A stretch of DNA of 64,000 nucleotides from Hymenopellis radicata (Eukaryota; Basidiomycota; Agaricomycetes; Agaricales; Physalacriaceae). The DNA lies in assembly GCA_015501595.1 (NCBI GenBank), contig JADNRX010000289.1, positions 1 to 64,000 of the forward strand, in the 5' to 3' direction. A program made the position numbers and the translations under genes. Of the stretch, positions 1 to 11,418 are shown one piece after another (position 1 is the stretch's first letter; the number at the start of each line of letters is the position of its first letter). The notes beneath the pieces were generated by a model. It did no database searches and had not been told where the DNA came from. It saw only the letters and a program-made list of their open reading frames with translations.

Positions 1-657
1 GCAATGTGACACCCGGCCACACAAATACACAGAAGCGCAGGAAGTGTAGGAAAGCGCATTGCCGTACATGAAGATAGTGACAAGCATAGTATGGCGAAAG
101 CAGCAGCCGTCACTGCTGCCGACACGTGAAGCAGTAGCGTAGCGTAGCGGTCCATGGCAGCAGCAGTGATTGCACGGAGAAAGCGATGAGCGCGTAGCGC
201 GGTGACAAAACAGTATAGGCAGTCTGAGACTGCAAAAATTAGCGTGTTGCGGGTGATTGCAGACACGCAACAGAGGAGGAGTAGGCATGCTTGACGCATC
301 GCAATCGCCGCAGCCGGAAACTGGCCAAGAAAGCATTCTGTCACCGCTAACCACTCCATCGAGAAAGTCGAGAGAGTGGCCGAAAACCTTACAAACAAAG
401 CTCTGGGTGCCAGCGTGGAGTCTGCGCGCCCAACTTTCTCGACGCGACGACAATCGTGGTGGAAAGAGAAAGAAATTGATCGCATCACTTACGTGTCCGA
501 ACAGTCCGAAGACCTCAGTTTCGTGTCCCTCTTCCTTTGGCTTCCTTCTCTTCTTTTTCATCATGATATCGATGTGACACTTGTCCGCCTTAAAACCACA
601 TCACTTGAACATGACAGGATACGCACTTCTCCCCCGCCCATCACCACCACCATCACG
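1..657. other. Upstream region without a recognised gene
   Basis: No coding segment with family resemblance was found on either strand. There are short GCAGCA/TAGCG-rich stretches near 100-200 but no clear repeat unit. The end of the stretch probably holds the promoter and 5' UTR of the hydrolase that follows, because a pyrimidine-rich tract lies around 525-560. Confidence 0.4.
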
Positions 658-1699
658 ATGTCCAGCCCAGGAAGAATGCTCACCTCCGCTGATGGCACGC
701 TCATCTATGCAGATGCCATCGGGGATCCCACCAACCAGCTGTTGTCTTCATACACGGGTTTACGCTCTCTGCATCAGCCTTTGATGCAATATTCGACGAT
801 CCCAAGTGGTCCGAGTCTCTATACCTGGTGTGCTCGTCCCCCTCCCTTGACGCGTCTACTCAACAAACACGTAGGTCAGATACGACACGCGCGGCCACGG
901 GCGGAGCGGGATGCCACTGACGCTTCCGCCTGGGAGTCGCGGCGCCTCGCGGAGGACTTCGACGCCGTCGTCGACGCGTTCGGGCTCGCTAAACCCTTCG
1001 TGCTAGCCTGGTATGGCGCCTTTTTCTCGCATCCGTATAGAATCCAGCGCCCTGACCACTACGTGTCTGCTGCAGGAGCTTGGGTGGTACGCCCTTTCAG
1101 TCCCACTGTCAGTGTTTACATGGGAAAGTGACGCGCCTGCAGGTACCCACCTCGTTGATATCCTGTCCTTGCACCCGGGTTCATATTTATCGGGTGTAAT
1201 CCACCTCGCTGGGGTGCCGTACATGGCCAGCGTTCCCATCGCGGGTACTCCCCTGGCACGCAGCTGCCTTGCGCCCCTCGCCCAGACCACGGACGTGGTC
1301 GCGTACCAAGAGGCCGCAATCAAGTTCGCGAAAGGGTGCGCACCCGGCGCTTCGTGGAATGTGATCACACAGGTTCTGGGCCAGATGATGATGCTGCCTC
1401 CCGCGGTAACGCAGCGCGTTATTGCACGTACCCAGGACGAGAAGGGGTTCTTAAAAGCGGGAGCTGAGGGATTACCGTTCCTTTCGGTGGGCGGCGATGA
1501 GGACATTCTTATCGACTGGAAGGCAGCTGCGCCTCTCATGGATGGATTCACCAACAAGAAATTCGTCGAGATCAAAGGTGAAGGTGCAGATCATATTCCA
1601 TGGTTGACACGCTCCGACGAGATGCGCGGTCACATCGTCAGTTGGATCGAGGAAGTTGGGAAAAGTCCGAGCATTTGTTTCGATGACAAGGCAAGCTGA
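658..1699 (+). CDS. Alpha/beta-hydrolase-fold protein, apparently frameshifted
   Basis: This looks like a serine hydrolase of the alpha/beta fold; the substrate is unknown. Reading from ATG 658, the expected features appear in order: the oxyanion-hole strand (AVVFIHGF, from 738), the segment RYDTRGHGRSG after an intron ending near 871, a nucleophile elbow AWSLGG rebuilt over two introns, the acid region FLSVGGDEDIL, and the catalytic His in GADHIPW. The elbow is A-x-S-x-G rather than G-x-S-x-G. Two one-base frame changes have no room for an intron, near 722-736 (a GGGG run) and near 908-916. The gene is therefore either decayed or mis-sequenced. The later exons (about 1132-1699) read cleanly to TGA. 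Family assignment is firm; functional status is not. Confidence 0.6.
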
Positions 1700-1854
1700 A
1701 ATATAGACTCGACACAACCGCCGATCAGATCTGCCTCCCCCATCAACTCCTCGAAAAGCTCTGGCATCGAGCTGCTCGTTCGAGACTACTTAGTTGAAAA
1801 TACAAATTACAGACTTAGTCGTATATATCGTTCATTCTATATCCACATTTCCCT

Positions 1855-4640
1855 TCAATGACATCCGTGCGAGCCTGTGTTCACAGAGCCATTCTGTCCT
1901 TGTGAGAATGCCGCAACGCTATGCGGATCCTGGACGCCGGGCACATCCATGCTAGGATTCTTGTCAAAGAACGAGATAGGCCGGAAGATGACGCTGAGGT
2001 GTTCAACGGCATCCTAAGCAGAAAATACACATGAGCGCGCGCGCAGCTCTTGAGCATACCAGACACTTACACAGGCCAATCCTCCGGGCGTGGGATATGC
2101 GTCACACCTGCAAACGTTAAATCACCGTCAAACGTCAAGAAGCGCGCGCAACATACCAACAGTGAGGTACACCAACAAATCCTCATTCTCTACATTCTGC
2201 TCACCCTTAACCCACGCGCCAACCGAATCCTCCGGGCTCTCCCTCGTCTGCGGGACATACTTCCCAGCCGGCCACATCCTGCTCCCCTTCTCGCCCTCTA
2301 CGTCCTTGCACACCCACACAGGGTAATGCGTAAACGACGCCCTCTTCAGCGCCCATCCATCATTCCTCGCCATCATCGGCGTGATCCCGCCCTTCATCTG
2401 AATTCCATACCCCACGTCTTTCCCACTGCAGTAATGTTTCCGTGCGGGATTCGTGATGCGCCACCTGCGCTCCTTGGCAAAGTCATATGGACGACCGGCT
2501 TCCTTTGTAAGGACAGTGTCCTGTGAGATGAACGCGTTCCCGGCAAAGTTCATCGCGGAACCGGTCTCTGCGTCAGGGAGAGGGAAGAACGTCAGATTCA
2601 ACGACAGTATTGTTAATGCCATCGATCATGGGGTCGACGCGGACGCAGAACAGGTGCTGATGGTAATGCGCATTCACGTTGGGCGCCACAATGGAGCCAA
2701 ACTTGTTCGGCTCGCCATCTGCGGAGACGTAGGCCTGCAGGATGCCGGTGAGACGAACCTCCAGCTCGATGTTGCCGTCTTGGTAGAACATGTAGTTCCA
2801 GATGTATTCTAGTGAGGGTGAGTATGGGGTGCCACTATTATACGAGAATATTCGTACCGTAATTCGCCAGCGTACAAACCATACTGACGACCAATCGGCG
2901 ACGACGCACAGTTTGGGAGCGGCCTCCCGGACGGTAATCGGTGTGTTTCCAGAGGACACCGCTGTCCTCCTCGTGGATGCAGATCACATTCTTGATGACA
3001 ACGGCGTTCCCGTCATGGGCAACATAAGCGCCGGGCTACAAGAAAAATGAGCTGACCAGCATCATCCCAGCTCTCTTCCACGCACGAGATAATGGATCTG
3101 CCCCAGACAATCGCAGCCCAAAGACAGCTCGTTCGCCATCGTACCCATGCCATATTCACCACTGTACCATGATTTTAACGAACGCTCACATTCAAACAGA
3201 GGGGAAACACGTACGAATCAAAAGCAAACTTCCTCGGATGCGGGAACTCTGGGGCACCATACGGCACCACCATCTCCGCCAATGAAAGCCTATAAATGAC
3301 AGGTCGAACCTCCCCATGATCGTTATACGTGATCGTCGACAACGCGATACCTTCACGATGGCTGAACGCGATGTGCATTTTCCAATTCTGCCATTCCAAC
3401 TCGTTACCGTTCATCTTGAAACTGACACCCTCTGGTTGGACAATATGCAGGGGCTTGATGTCGTCCCGGGCCTTGAAGTTGGCATCGTTCTGGCTTAGGA
3501 GATCGGGCAAAGAAGTCAAATGCTTTCCTTGGAGGGGGAATACGCGCTCGATTAGATTTGGCTTGCGCGTCGTCGGTCAAGGCCGGCGGAAATGTATCTT
3601 GGACACTGAGAACGGCGCCATTGGTGCTGGCTTTGTAGTGCGGCGGGAAATCTAAAATTGTTTAGGACCAGTTCATTCGTAGTTGAAGCCCAAGCATACC
3701 GATGTGAATGACTTTGTCGGCGTTCGCGTCGATGACGGGAACGAAATCCTAGGAATCGTTGGCATTCGAGATCTCACTTTCAATGGGAGAGCCTACCATA
3801 GGATGCGCGTACAAATTCTCATGCTCGCTGAAACGGGCGAAAACCAGTGCTTGTTGGATACGTTGGCTCTTCGGGAACCGGTCGTCGTATCCGATAGACC
3901 ACCATCACAATAGATTTGTTCGGGAAGGATGCCTATAATAGAACATGAGTCCCAAGATCCGCAACATGCAAAGTCGCGTTGACTGACCAACGTCCTTGGC
4001 AAGCTGCTGAACTCTGGGGTCGGCCTTAACAATCGCTTCACACGCCACGAGTTCTTCGACCGAAATCTGGGGTTGCACGCCCTCGGGAAGCTTCTCAAAA
4101 GTGAGAATTTCCCACTTGTGGTTCTCGAACGCGAGGATGACGTTGTAGGAGTGTCTGGAGATACTTGAAATTTCGTTCAAAGCTTAGGAAAACGAGTAGA
4201 CCTACCCATTAACACAGTCAAGGAACTAGATTGATATCCAAATGAGCAAGAAAGAGCCAAGGACTTGAGAAGAGTTACGTACGTCCACTTCTGCCTTCCT
4301 GACGATGGTCACAGGCGACTCTGGTGTACCACCCGGTGTCAGGGGTATACCGAGGTGCGCAAGGACCGCCTTCTTGGGAGGTGGAAGTAGATAGTTTGTG
4401 ATAAACTTGATTGCTTTGACGCCAGGAAGCGTACTCGCGACATGCTGGCGCACCGCTAGAGAAACTGCAGCAATCTAAACCTATGTTAGCGACTCTTCGT
4501 GATCGACGAATAGGGCACAGACCTCCTCAGGAGTCAATGGATCGAGGGGATGATTGAACGCAGTGGGAAGAGGACTCGTAGAAGTCTTCACGGTAGTTCG
4601 CAGTACTTGGAATAACAGTCGCCATGACGGGCAATGCAGA
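1855..4640 (-). CDS. Copper (TPQ) primary-amine oxidase
   Basis: It oxidises primary amines to aldehyde, NH3 and H2O2 using copper and a topaquinone made from its own tyrosine. Spliced minus-strand exons show the diagnostic parts: an N-terminal region with HPLDPLTPEE, the catalytic base in FAFDSGEYGMG (joined over an intron near 3150-3200), the cofactor tyrosine in ANYEYIWNY (joined over a 45-50 nt intron near 2810-2856), the copper ligands in HYHQHLF, and the third histidine in GVTHIPRPEDW near 2060-2110. The stop TGA is complementary to 1855-1857. The start is uncertain: the ATG near 4634 is out of frame with the first recognisable exon, so a short 5' intron or another start is needed. There are at least eight short introns. 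No secretion signal is evident, so a cytosolic or peroxisomal site is likely. A role in amine nitrogen use is inferred from the family. Confidence 0.9.
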
Positions 4641-5136
4641 AAGTGGGCGGGTGTAGATAAAGGCAGGAGCTAAGCTGCGTTCAACCTGCATGAAGCCGGA
4701 AGCTGATCAGCGACAAGGATCACCTGATTATAGGTGAGCGAGGATCTATCGAGTCAATGCTATCGGGTGTCCGTCTCCACGTATTGAAGGAGTTATTGCC
4801 TTAGTCGCTCTAGCGTATAGGCCCATACTTGTTCCAAGAAGCGAGAAGACGCGCGGGAAGCTGATAAGAGGCCTGTTCTGAATAGTATCCGCCATGGCGA
4901 ACGAGATAAGAGCTGGGAGAAGCATATACAAGTAAAGAATCTGTTCGGAATTGTGTGAATGATTGATATTTTTTGAACGGAGTTGGTAGCCGCAGTCCGT
5001 TGTGCGTTAGCAAAAAAGAAAGTCCAGACCGCCTAGGAACCGTCGTGACAGTTTGAATCGAAATCAGGGTCGACTTTGAGCGCTGATTTGCCTCGAGGCC
5101 TGTTCCTTTACGGCGCTTATTTCTCTTTTCTTTTAG
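4641..5136. other. Divergent intergenic region, amine oxidase / CorA transporter
   Basis: No coding segment is recognised here. It lies between the 5' ends of the minus-strand amine oxidase and the plus-strand transporter, so it should hold both promoters. A pyrimidine-rich tract with repeated GTCGTC lies just before the transporter start (5118-5150). Confidence 0.4.
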
Positions 5137-7686
5137 TTGTCGTCGTCGTCGTCGTCACCGTCCAGCTCGCTGTCAACGACATTCTCAAGACCATCCACGA
5201 TGCCACGAGAGAACAGCTTTTCCGACGAAGGGCGTTCGCTGACGCCAGATTTGAGCGAGGAGGAAGATGCCAACGGTGGTGCTCCGCCAATCTCTCCAAC
5301 ATATTCAACGTCGCGACATGCCCACATCTTGGAGCCAGTTTCGTCCAATCGACACGAGCACAACGGAGGCGGCGTGCTGCTCTCTTCGCCGTCGAAGCAT
5401 TCCATCCATTCTCGCCAGTCCCGCAAAAGCGGTGCGGCGCCCGCCTATCGTCCTCACGCCCAAGGACCGCTTTAGGACGGCCGTACGAAAAGTAATGCAC
5501 ATGCGCCGGACTACGCATAATTTGTCGCGCGGCGTGGCTGGTGCTGAGCCTGGTGTCGATCCACGACGGGCCAGCGCCGACCTCCAGTTTGGACATATCC
5601 GCCAGAACTGCATTATCGAGACATTTGACTACTCTGTGCGTCATCGTCGTACACGCGTTGTCGACCTTATTGCTGATTGAAAACTTGAAGGCGGTGCGCA
5701 ATAGTTATGGGCGGATGACGAACAGAGAGTTTGTAAATTTCATGCAGGACGATAATGCGAGTGCGCCAGAGCCATGGGTGAAGGTGAGGTGGATCAATAT
5801 TGCTGGGATAAGCTGGGATGTCGTCAAAGCCGTTTCACTCAAATACGGTAAGTCACGAACTTAATCGCTAACCAGCTAAATAAATTTGTGCAGACATACA
5901 TCCCCTTGCCTTGGAGGACGTATTTCATGCGCGCAGCCAGACGCGCTCCAAGGCAGACTACTACGCTAAGCATCTCTTCCTCCGCGTGGTTGTCCACGAA
6001 CTTGGCGATCCCGATGAGCCTCCAGCGCCAATGACTAGCCAGGCCGCTTACGGATCCACTTTAACCGCCCTGCCACGCTCTTCTTCGCCTTTGCCTTTCA
6101 CCGAAGACGATGAAGACAATTACGAGATGAAGGATAGCAGCGTCCTGGTTGACGACGATATGACCATGTACGGCAGCGGCAAGTCACGACGCACTAAACC
6201 CTCTCTCCGCCGGCGCGCGACACAGACAATGTTCCAGGGCCACCACCGGGACGTCGAGAAGGTTGGATCAACGTTTAGTACGCGCCTCGGGAAACTCGAT
6301 ATCCTTGATCCCGAAATTGCCGCTCGCAAGCGTGCGCGGGAAGAGGAGGTCGCTCTTTCTGCCTTGAAACGCGAAGGAGACAGCGTCAATGTCAAGGTGT
6401 ACCCAATGTTCATCTTCTTGTTCCGTGATGGCACCATCATCTCGATGAACTCGAGACCCAACATCAACCTCACCCAGTCGATATCGCATCGTCTTAATTC
6501 GCGAGATACGGTTTTACGGTCGTCCGCCGACCCGTCGCTTCTCGTCCAGGGCTTGTTGGATCTGAGTAAGCTATTTTAGTGCCTGTCACATAGACTGCGC
6601 ACTGATAAATTCCACAGTCGTTGACAAGGCACTGGAGGTTATTGATGAATATCAGTATGGGTTTTCTGTTCGCATCGCGACCGTTTACTGATTCTTTTCC
6701 TCTAGGGTCAAGATTCAGAAATTCGAGCGTGCGATTCTGTACCAGCCCCAAATCAAGACTGTCCGTGCATGTACGTTCCGATTATGCGCTTTCTGTTTGA
6801 CATCCTCATCATGATCTCAAGTGCACATACTCAATGGCGACCTTATCTTGCATAAACGCACCATGGAACCAATCAAGACTGTGGTCTACGGGCTTCGACG
6901 TTATGATCTCGATCGATGCGCCGCTCTCGTTGACACGACGCAGGCCGAAAACGCTAATGTCCGGATTGTTGGGTATATGTCGCACAAGTCGAAGATATAC
7001 CTGGTACGCTCTTTACTGGCTGTTGTCGTCTTTTTCTAACCGACTCTTAGGCCGATGTCTACGATCACGTTGAGTACATGTTGAGCAGTCTTGACATGTT
7101 CGCAGATATCAGTCAGAATCTGATTGATTACACCTTCAATGTAAGTTTAACTGTCAGACTGACATCCGTTTCCTTCGCGTCTAACATACTTTCTATAGAT
7201 GACGTCCTATGGAATGAACCAAGACATGTAATTACTCACCTCGGTTCACTCTTTCGACCGTCTGATTGTTGGAATAGGCGGCGACTCACACTCGCGACGA
7301 TTATCTTCCTTCCTCTCACCCTCCTAACTGGTTACTTTGTGCGTCGTGTCCCATCTCGCCCTAACTCCTTCAACACTAATCCCACTCTGCAGGGAATGAA
7401 CTTTGAGTCCATGTGGTCTGTAAACAAACACTCGGACTTACTGTAAGTGTTCACCTTCTCTATGCGGTTTCTATTCATGCACATATTCTTCTATAGGTTC
7501 TGGGAGATCGGACTACCCGTCATGGCCGTCGTTATACCCACCTTCCTCGCCCCAGACATCCGGCGATTCTTCCACTACGTTCACAAAAGGATGATCACGA
7601 AGGAGGCTATCAAGGTGCGGCATCGTTTCTCAAGTTATGTTCCACCTGAAACTGAATCGCCTTTTCAGTCTGTCAAGCAGGCATGA
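5137..7686 (+). CDS. CorA-type magnesium/divalent-cation transporter (Mnr2/Alr-like)
   Basis: This is a membrane channel for Mg2+ or related ions. It has a long cytosolic N-terminus that begins with a serine-rich run at 5137. The conserved soluble domain follows: EPGVDPRR, PWVKVRWINI, DIHPLALEDVFH (joined over an intron at about 5848-5893) and SKADYYAKHLFLRV. The C-terminal two-helix membrane part has the signature GMN, joined over an intron as LTGYF-GMNF, then a second membrane helix near VMAVVIPTFL. About ten short introns fit, and the last exon ends SVKQA-stop at 7684-7686. Odd point: the serine-rich exon (frame 1) and the exon starting near VLTPKDRFR (frame 2) meet around 5430 with no usable intron. 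Either a one-base error is present or the 5' gene model differs. The size and acidic N-terminus resemble the Mnr2/Alr branch. Confidence 0.85.
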
Positions 7687-7933
7687 TCAAATCATAGTAA
7701 AATCACATATTTAATTGGACTCTCGACGTGTTGTTGCTATCGCATTTACATATCTTCATGCCTCATATTCTGGACTCATGGGCTGCTGGCGGCGGCGTTG
7801 CATCGTTTCATTCACTCAATTTACCCCCTCCTGTTTATGTTCTCATATTGTTTTGTGTCAAGGAAGTATATATTGGACCAATAACTAGTAATCGTTGCAT
7901 ACGTGCTGCATATTGATTTTCGTTGGTTTGAGA

Positions 7934-8437
7934 CTAAGAAGTTCCTAGAATAACGGGTGGGATTAGTGCCTCAAGATCGTTCAGATCAGAGGAGACGTCC
8001 ATGTCGATCAAGACGCCGCAGTCGTCGTCAGAACGGTACATGATGTTACTCATGTTAATGTCGCGATGCAAGATGCGGGGGTTGTCGTTGTGGGTGCTTC
8101 TGATAATCTCGCCATCCTCCGCACCAATGGGCTTGAGACGGAGTGAAAGTAAGCGACAGAGGAGCACATTCATCTGCGGTAACACGCGTGATCCCTGCGC
8201 TCGGAGTCTTCGAGCTTTCATAGAAGGAGCGTACGGAATTCTATATGTGTTATGGTGTGACTCACCAAGACCGCGATATTGACTCCAGGTCCTCATCGGT
8301 AAAAATTCCGCCACATCCCATACCTCGCACATACTCCTTAACGTGCACCTGGTAGCTGGAATTCCTCGCGTGGCAATTGTGCGCTCTGACCTTGGCCGTT
8401 CGTAATGGGTGTGCCCCACTTCAATTTTTCCCAGGCA
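7934..8437 (-). pseudogene. Rearranged FunK1 kinase fragment
   Basis: The minus strand encodes a kinase catalytic loop (ILHRDINMSNIMYR) and a metal-binding segment (GVLIDMDVSSD), and stops soon after. Upstream of the loop the sequence is not an N-lobe. It matches at the DNA level the region 9,840-10,240 that lies 5' of the neighbouring kinase, and it ends in HYERPRSE, which also occurs at about 10,620-10,640. It is a partial copy with two internal deletions, one removing the kinase N-lobe and one removing the MscS-like segment. No activity is expected. Confidence 0.75.
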
Positions 8438-8449
8438 GGTTTGGCCACA

Positions 8450-9440
8450 GACTTGAATTGCGACGCATATATATTTACAAAATTGTTAACGTTAACGGTC
8501 TTCAAGGACAATATTTACATACATGTACATAGGCATAGGTTACTGTCGTAGTAGAAATAGTACCAAATTACTTACAATTCCATAGTATCATCGATGTCCA
8601 GAGATTGCGGAGGCGCTCTCAGCGCTTTATCCCCAAAGTTCTTCATCACATCGAAGAAAGTGGAATACTGGAATTCACCGCCAAGAGTTGCATAGTCGAA
8701 CGGCGCAGGCGCCTTGCCTCTGATCTTTGCTTTCTCCTCTTGCCGTAGAGCCTGAGTCTGGGCGTGGAAGCCGTCTTGCAGCGCATCCTTAAGGCTCCAA
8801 ATCCAGTCCTTGAACCCCTGGAACGAAGACGAGATTATGTTGTTCATGTGAAGTGGGCTATCGGGTGCCTCAATGCGGGCGAGGAAAATCTCTTTCTCCT
8901 TCGAAAGTGCCTCCCAACTTAGAGTGGAATCAAACCACTGGGTGAGAGGAGCTTTACGCCGTCGAGCTAGGCGCTCTGCCCGATCCTGGATGCGAGAGGA
9001 AGTGGGTTCGGCGGCCTCAAGCTCGTAACGAGTGAAGAGAATCAACATGACGTAGAAAAGAGACTCGAGGTCATGGCGATGTATGTGCTCGGGTTGGAGA
9101 CTATACTTTCGCAGTAGATCGATGGCCATAAAAGGCGGCGTGCCGGTGCGTCGAAGGGATGTTGCCTTCAGATCGTCAAGGTCAGAGGAGAGGCCCATGT
9201 CGATCAAGACGCCGTAGATGCGGCCCTCGTCGTCAGAACGGTACGTGATGTTACTCATGCTAATGTCACGATGGAAGATGCGGGCGTTGTCGTAGTAACA
9301 TTTGTAGCCTAGAAGAGGATGACAAGGACGAAATAAAAAGACAAGGACCACTTACAATTGAGAATGTCGAAGAACACTTGAGCATATTGAGAAGGATCGC
9401 CCAACGTGCTAATGGGAAACAACTCTTCCATGATCACAAT
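8450..9440. repeat. Duplicated kinase C-lobe plus 3' flank, copy B
   Basis: This stretch is closely similar to 14,428-15,430 in the same orientation. Shared parts include the non-coding 3' flank with TTGTTAACGTTAACGGTC and ACATACATGTACAT, the stop region and the whole kinase C-lobe. Similarity falls off sharply beyond about 9,440, within the segment coding MEELFP. This suggests recent segmental duplication or gene conversion limited to the 3' half. Confidence 0.8.
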
Positions 9441-10007
9441 GCGCAATGGCCGCCTTTCAAGATAAAGTTTATCAATAATGCGTTCTTCGCAAGTTTCGCA
9501 GGACGCGTTATGTAGGCCTTCCGCAACACGAGCTTGCATCGAACCAGGGATGATTTGTAGATCCTCCGTATGAAATGTATTGGGGATGTGTTGCAGAACC
9601 CAGCGCATGGTGCCGCCAGCGCCAATCGCTGCCGCCCTCCCTTTGTTAATCAGTTTCTCCTCTGCCAGTGGTCGCGCCGCCCTAGGCACTCTTATTTTGA
9701 TCACAAGCTGCGTTGTGTAGACGCGCCCAGAGGCATCCGTTCGCTGTGTTTCGACGACGAAGCAGTCACCTCGACGGTAGATAACTTCTCCCAAGATGTA
9801 GTTGCCACCCCGCGAGTCAAGAGTCATCCCGTTGAGTGAATCGCAAATTTGTGTTGGTGCTTCTGATAATATCGCCATCCTCCGTACCAACGGGCTTGAG
9901 ATGTTGTGGAGTGGAGTGAAAGTAGGAGACAAAGGAGCACATTCGTTCTGCGGTAACGTGATCACTGCGCCATACTGCGCTCTCACTGTCAGTCTTCGAG
10001 CTTTCAT
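8572..10007 (-). CDS. FunK1-type fungal protein kinase, short paralogue
   Basis: This belongs to the basidiomycete-expanded FunK1 protein-kinase family; targets are unknown. Going 5' to 3' on the minus strand, the exon from about 10,007 carries the nucleotide-binding lobe (ILGEVIYRRGD, VIKIRVP, hinge MEELFP). An intron ending near 9,307 rejoins at LNC-YKCYYD, then come the catalytic loop FHRDISMSNI and the magnesium-binding segment GVLIDMGLSSD, where the second acid of the usual D-x-D is replaced by G. The C-lobe follows (RRTGTPPFMAIDLL) and the stop is at 8572-8574. It lacks the roughly 450-residue N-terminal region of the paralogue at 14.5-17.3 kb. The start is uncertain. It may be a truncated, possibly non-functional copy. 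Confidence 0.7.
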
Positions 10008-10239
10008 GGAAGCCTTCTAAAAGCGAGAGATCGGATTTCTATGTGTGTTATGTTGTGACTAAAGAAGAACGACTAAATAGAGGAAGGCATACCAAGACCG
10101 CGATATTGACTCCCGAGTCCATCGGTAAAAATTCCGCCACTGCATCCCATGCCTCGCACATACTCCTTAACGTGCACCTGGTAGCTAGAATTCCTCGCGT
10201 GGCAATTGTGCTCTTCCGATCTACAAGCACATCAACATC

Positions 10240-10640
10240 GTCATCTAGGAAGGAATAGATAGACTCACGCTCCATAGCGACAATAATATGAATCGCATTC
10301 TGATACTCCATCTTATCGATATTCAAATCATACCCACTCCAATCCCGACTGTTCTCCGCCACATACGCCTTGATCCGCCCTTTCAACACCTCAATATCCT
10401 CCATCGGCGTGTTATACGACACCACCAACGTCGTCGTCTCCCACATTGAATTGCTCCGCCTCAGATTATGCACCGTCTTGGCGCTCGCCAGCAGCGCGTT
10501 CGGAGCGACAATCTCCTGCCCGTCCACACGTCTGAACGTCGTAGCAAAGAGCCCAAACTCGCGCACGAAGAGCGGCTGGTCGTCGATCAGGATGAGATCG
10601 CCGACGTCAAAGAACTCTGACCTTGGCCGTTCGTAATGGG
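10240..10640 (-). pseudogene. Orphan fragment of a mechanosensitive (MscS-type) channel
   Basis: The minus strand encodes a stretch typical of the cytosolic beta domain of fungal MscS/Msy channels: FFDVGDLILIDDQP, EFGLFATTFRRVDGQE, APNALLASAKTVHNLRRS, then NIDKMEYQNAIHIIVAME. The membrane helices before it and the C-terminus after it are missing. On both sides the sequence switches abruptly to DNA shared with the 7.9-8.4 kb fragment (HYERPRSE on one side, TIATRG on the other). It is a gene fragment captured inside a rearranged block, not a channel gene. Confidence 0.8.
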
Positions 10641-10779
10641 TAACATGACTCGCCGTGAACTGAAGATCTGAAGAGAGTCCGTAGATTGAGGCGCCCCGAC
10701 GGCAGTCGAGGCGGAGGTGACGGGGGAAGGAAGCAGCTGAGGGTTGGAACCAGAAATGTCGAATATAGTGCGAGCGCAA

Positions 10780-11418
10780 TGACGTTTGACGACGAAGGTG
10801 CGCTATGACGGCGAAGAAGCGTCCGGAATGCAGCGCTATGAGGCTCTAGAAGCAGCACGACGACGGGAGTCGGAGGACAGCACTATATTACGATGAAACG
10901 GCGCGCTATGACGATGAAGAAGCAAATTAATGGTCCATGTTAGCGATGCCGCGCCACACAAGTGTCCTGTCAGCGCAAAGTCCTTGCAGTAAATAAACGA
11001 CGCGACATGAGCTGATCTATGTGTCACAGAACCGCCTCGAGAATTAGATGCAACCAGGCTTTCTTCATCAACAAAATGGCTGACTGCCTGGAATAGTCTC
11101 GTAAACCAGCCGGGCAACGAGAGAAGAAGGGCTGCTCACAACTTTTCTGAGTAGAGTCTAGAACGGAGTCAGAACAGTTGCGCCTCAGAACCAAACGGTT
11201 GATCCATCAACGGGATGGAGGTCACTGTGGAAGCCTGGCATGTGGAAGACGATAAGTAATGAGATGGGTGAAAGTAGTTGATCACCGCGTCTGATTCACG
11301 TCACCGGGAATTCGAAAGTAGCAGCACCGATCAGCCGGTTACTTCTAACCTTGTAAAGCCATCAAGGACAGCTTCATCTCAGTCTGGCTTCAACCAGAAC
11401 CATCATCATTGACAACAG
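10780..11418. other. Intergenic region without a recognised gene
   Basis: No coding segment is recognised. The first 150 bases hold repeated CTATGACG/CGAAGAAGC-type words around 10,800-10,930. The rest should contain the promoter of the DUF6535 gene that starts at 11,419. Confidence 0.35.

Noticed and set aside
5117..5701. Long minus-strand open frame (about 190 residues) opposite the CorA N-terminus
   Set aside because: It has no family resemblance and overlaps real coding exons on the other strand; it is a shadow frame of a serine-rich region.
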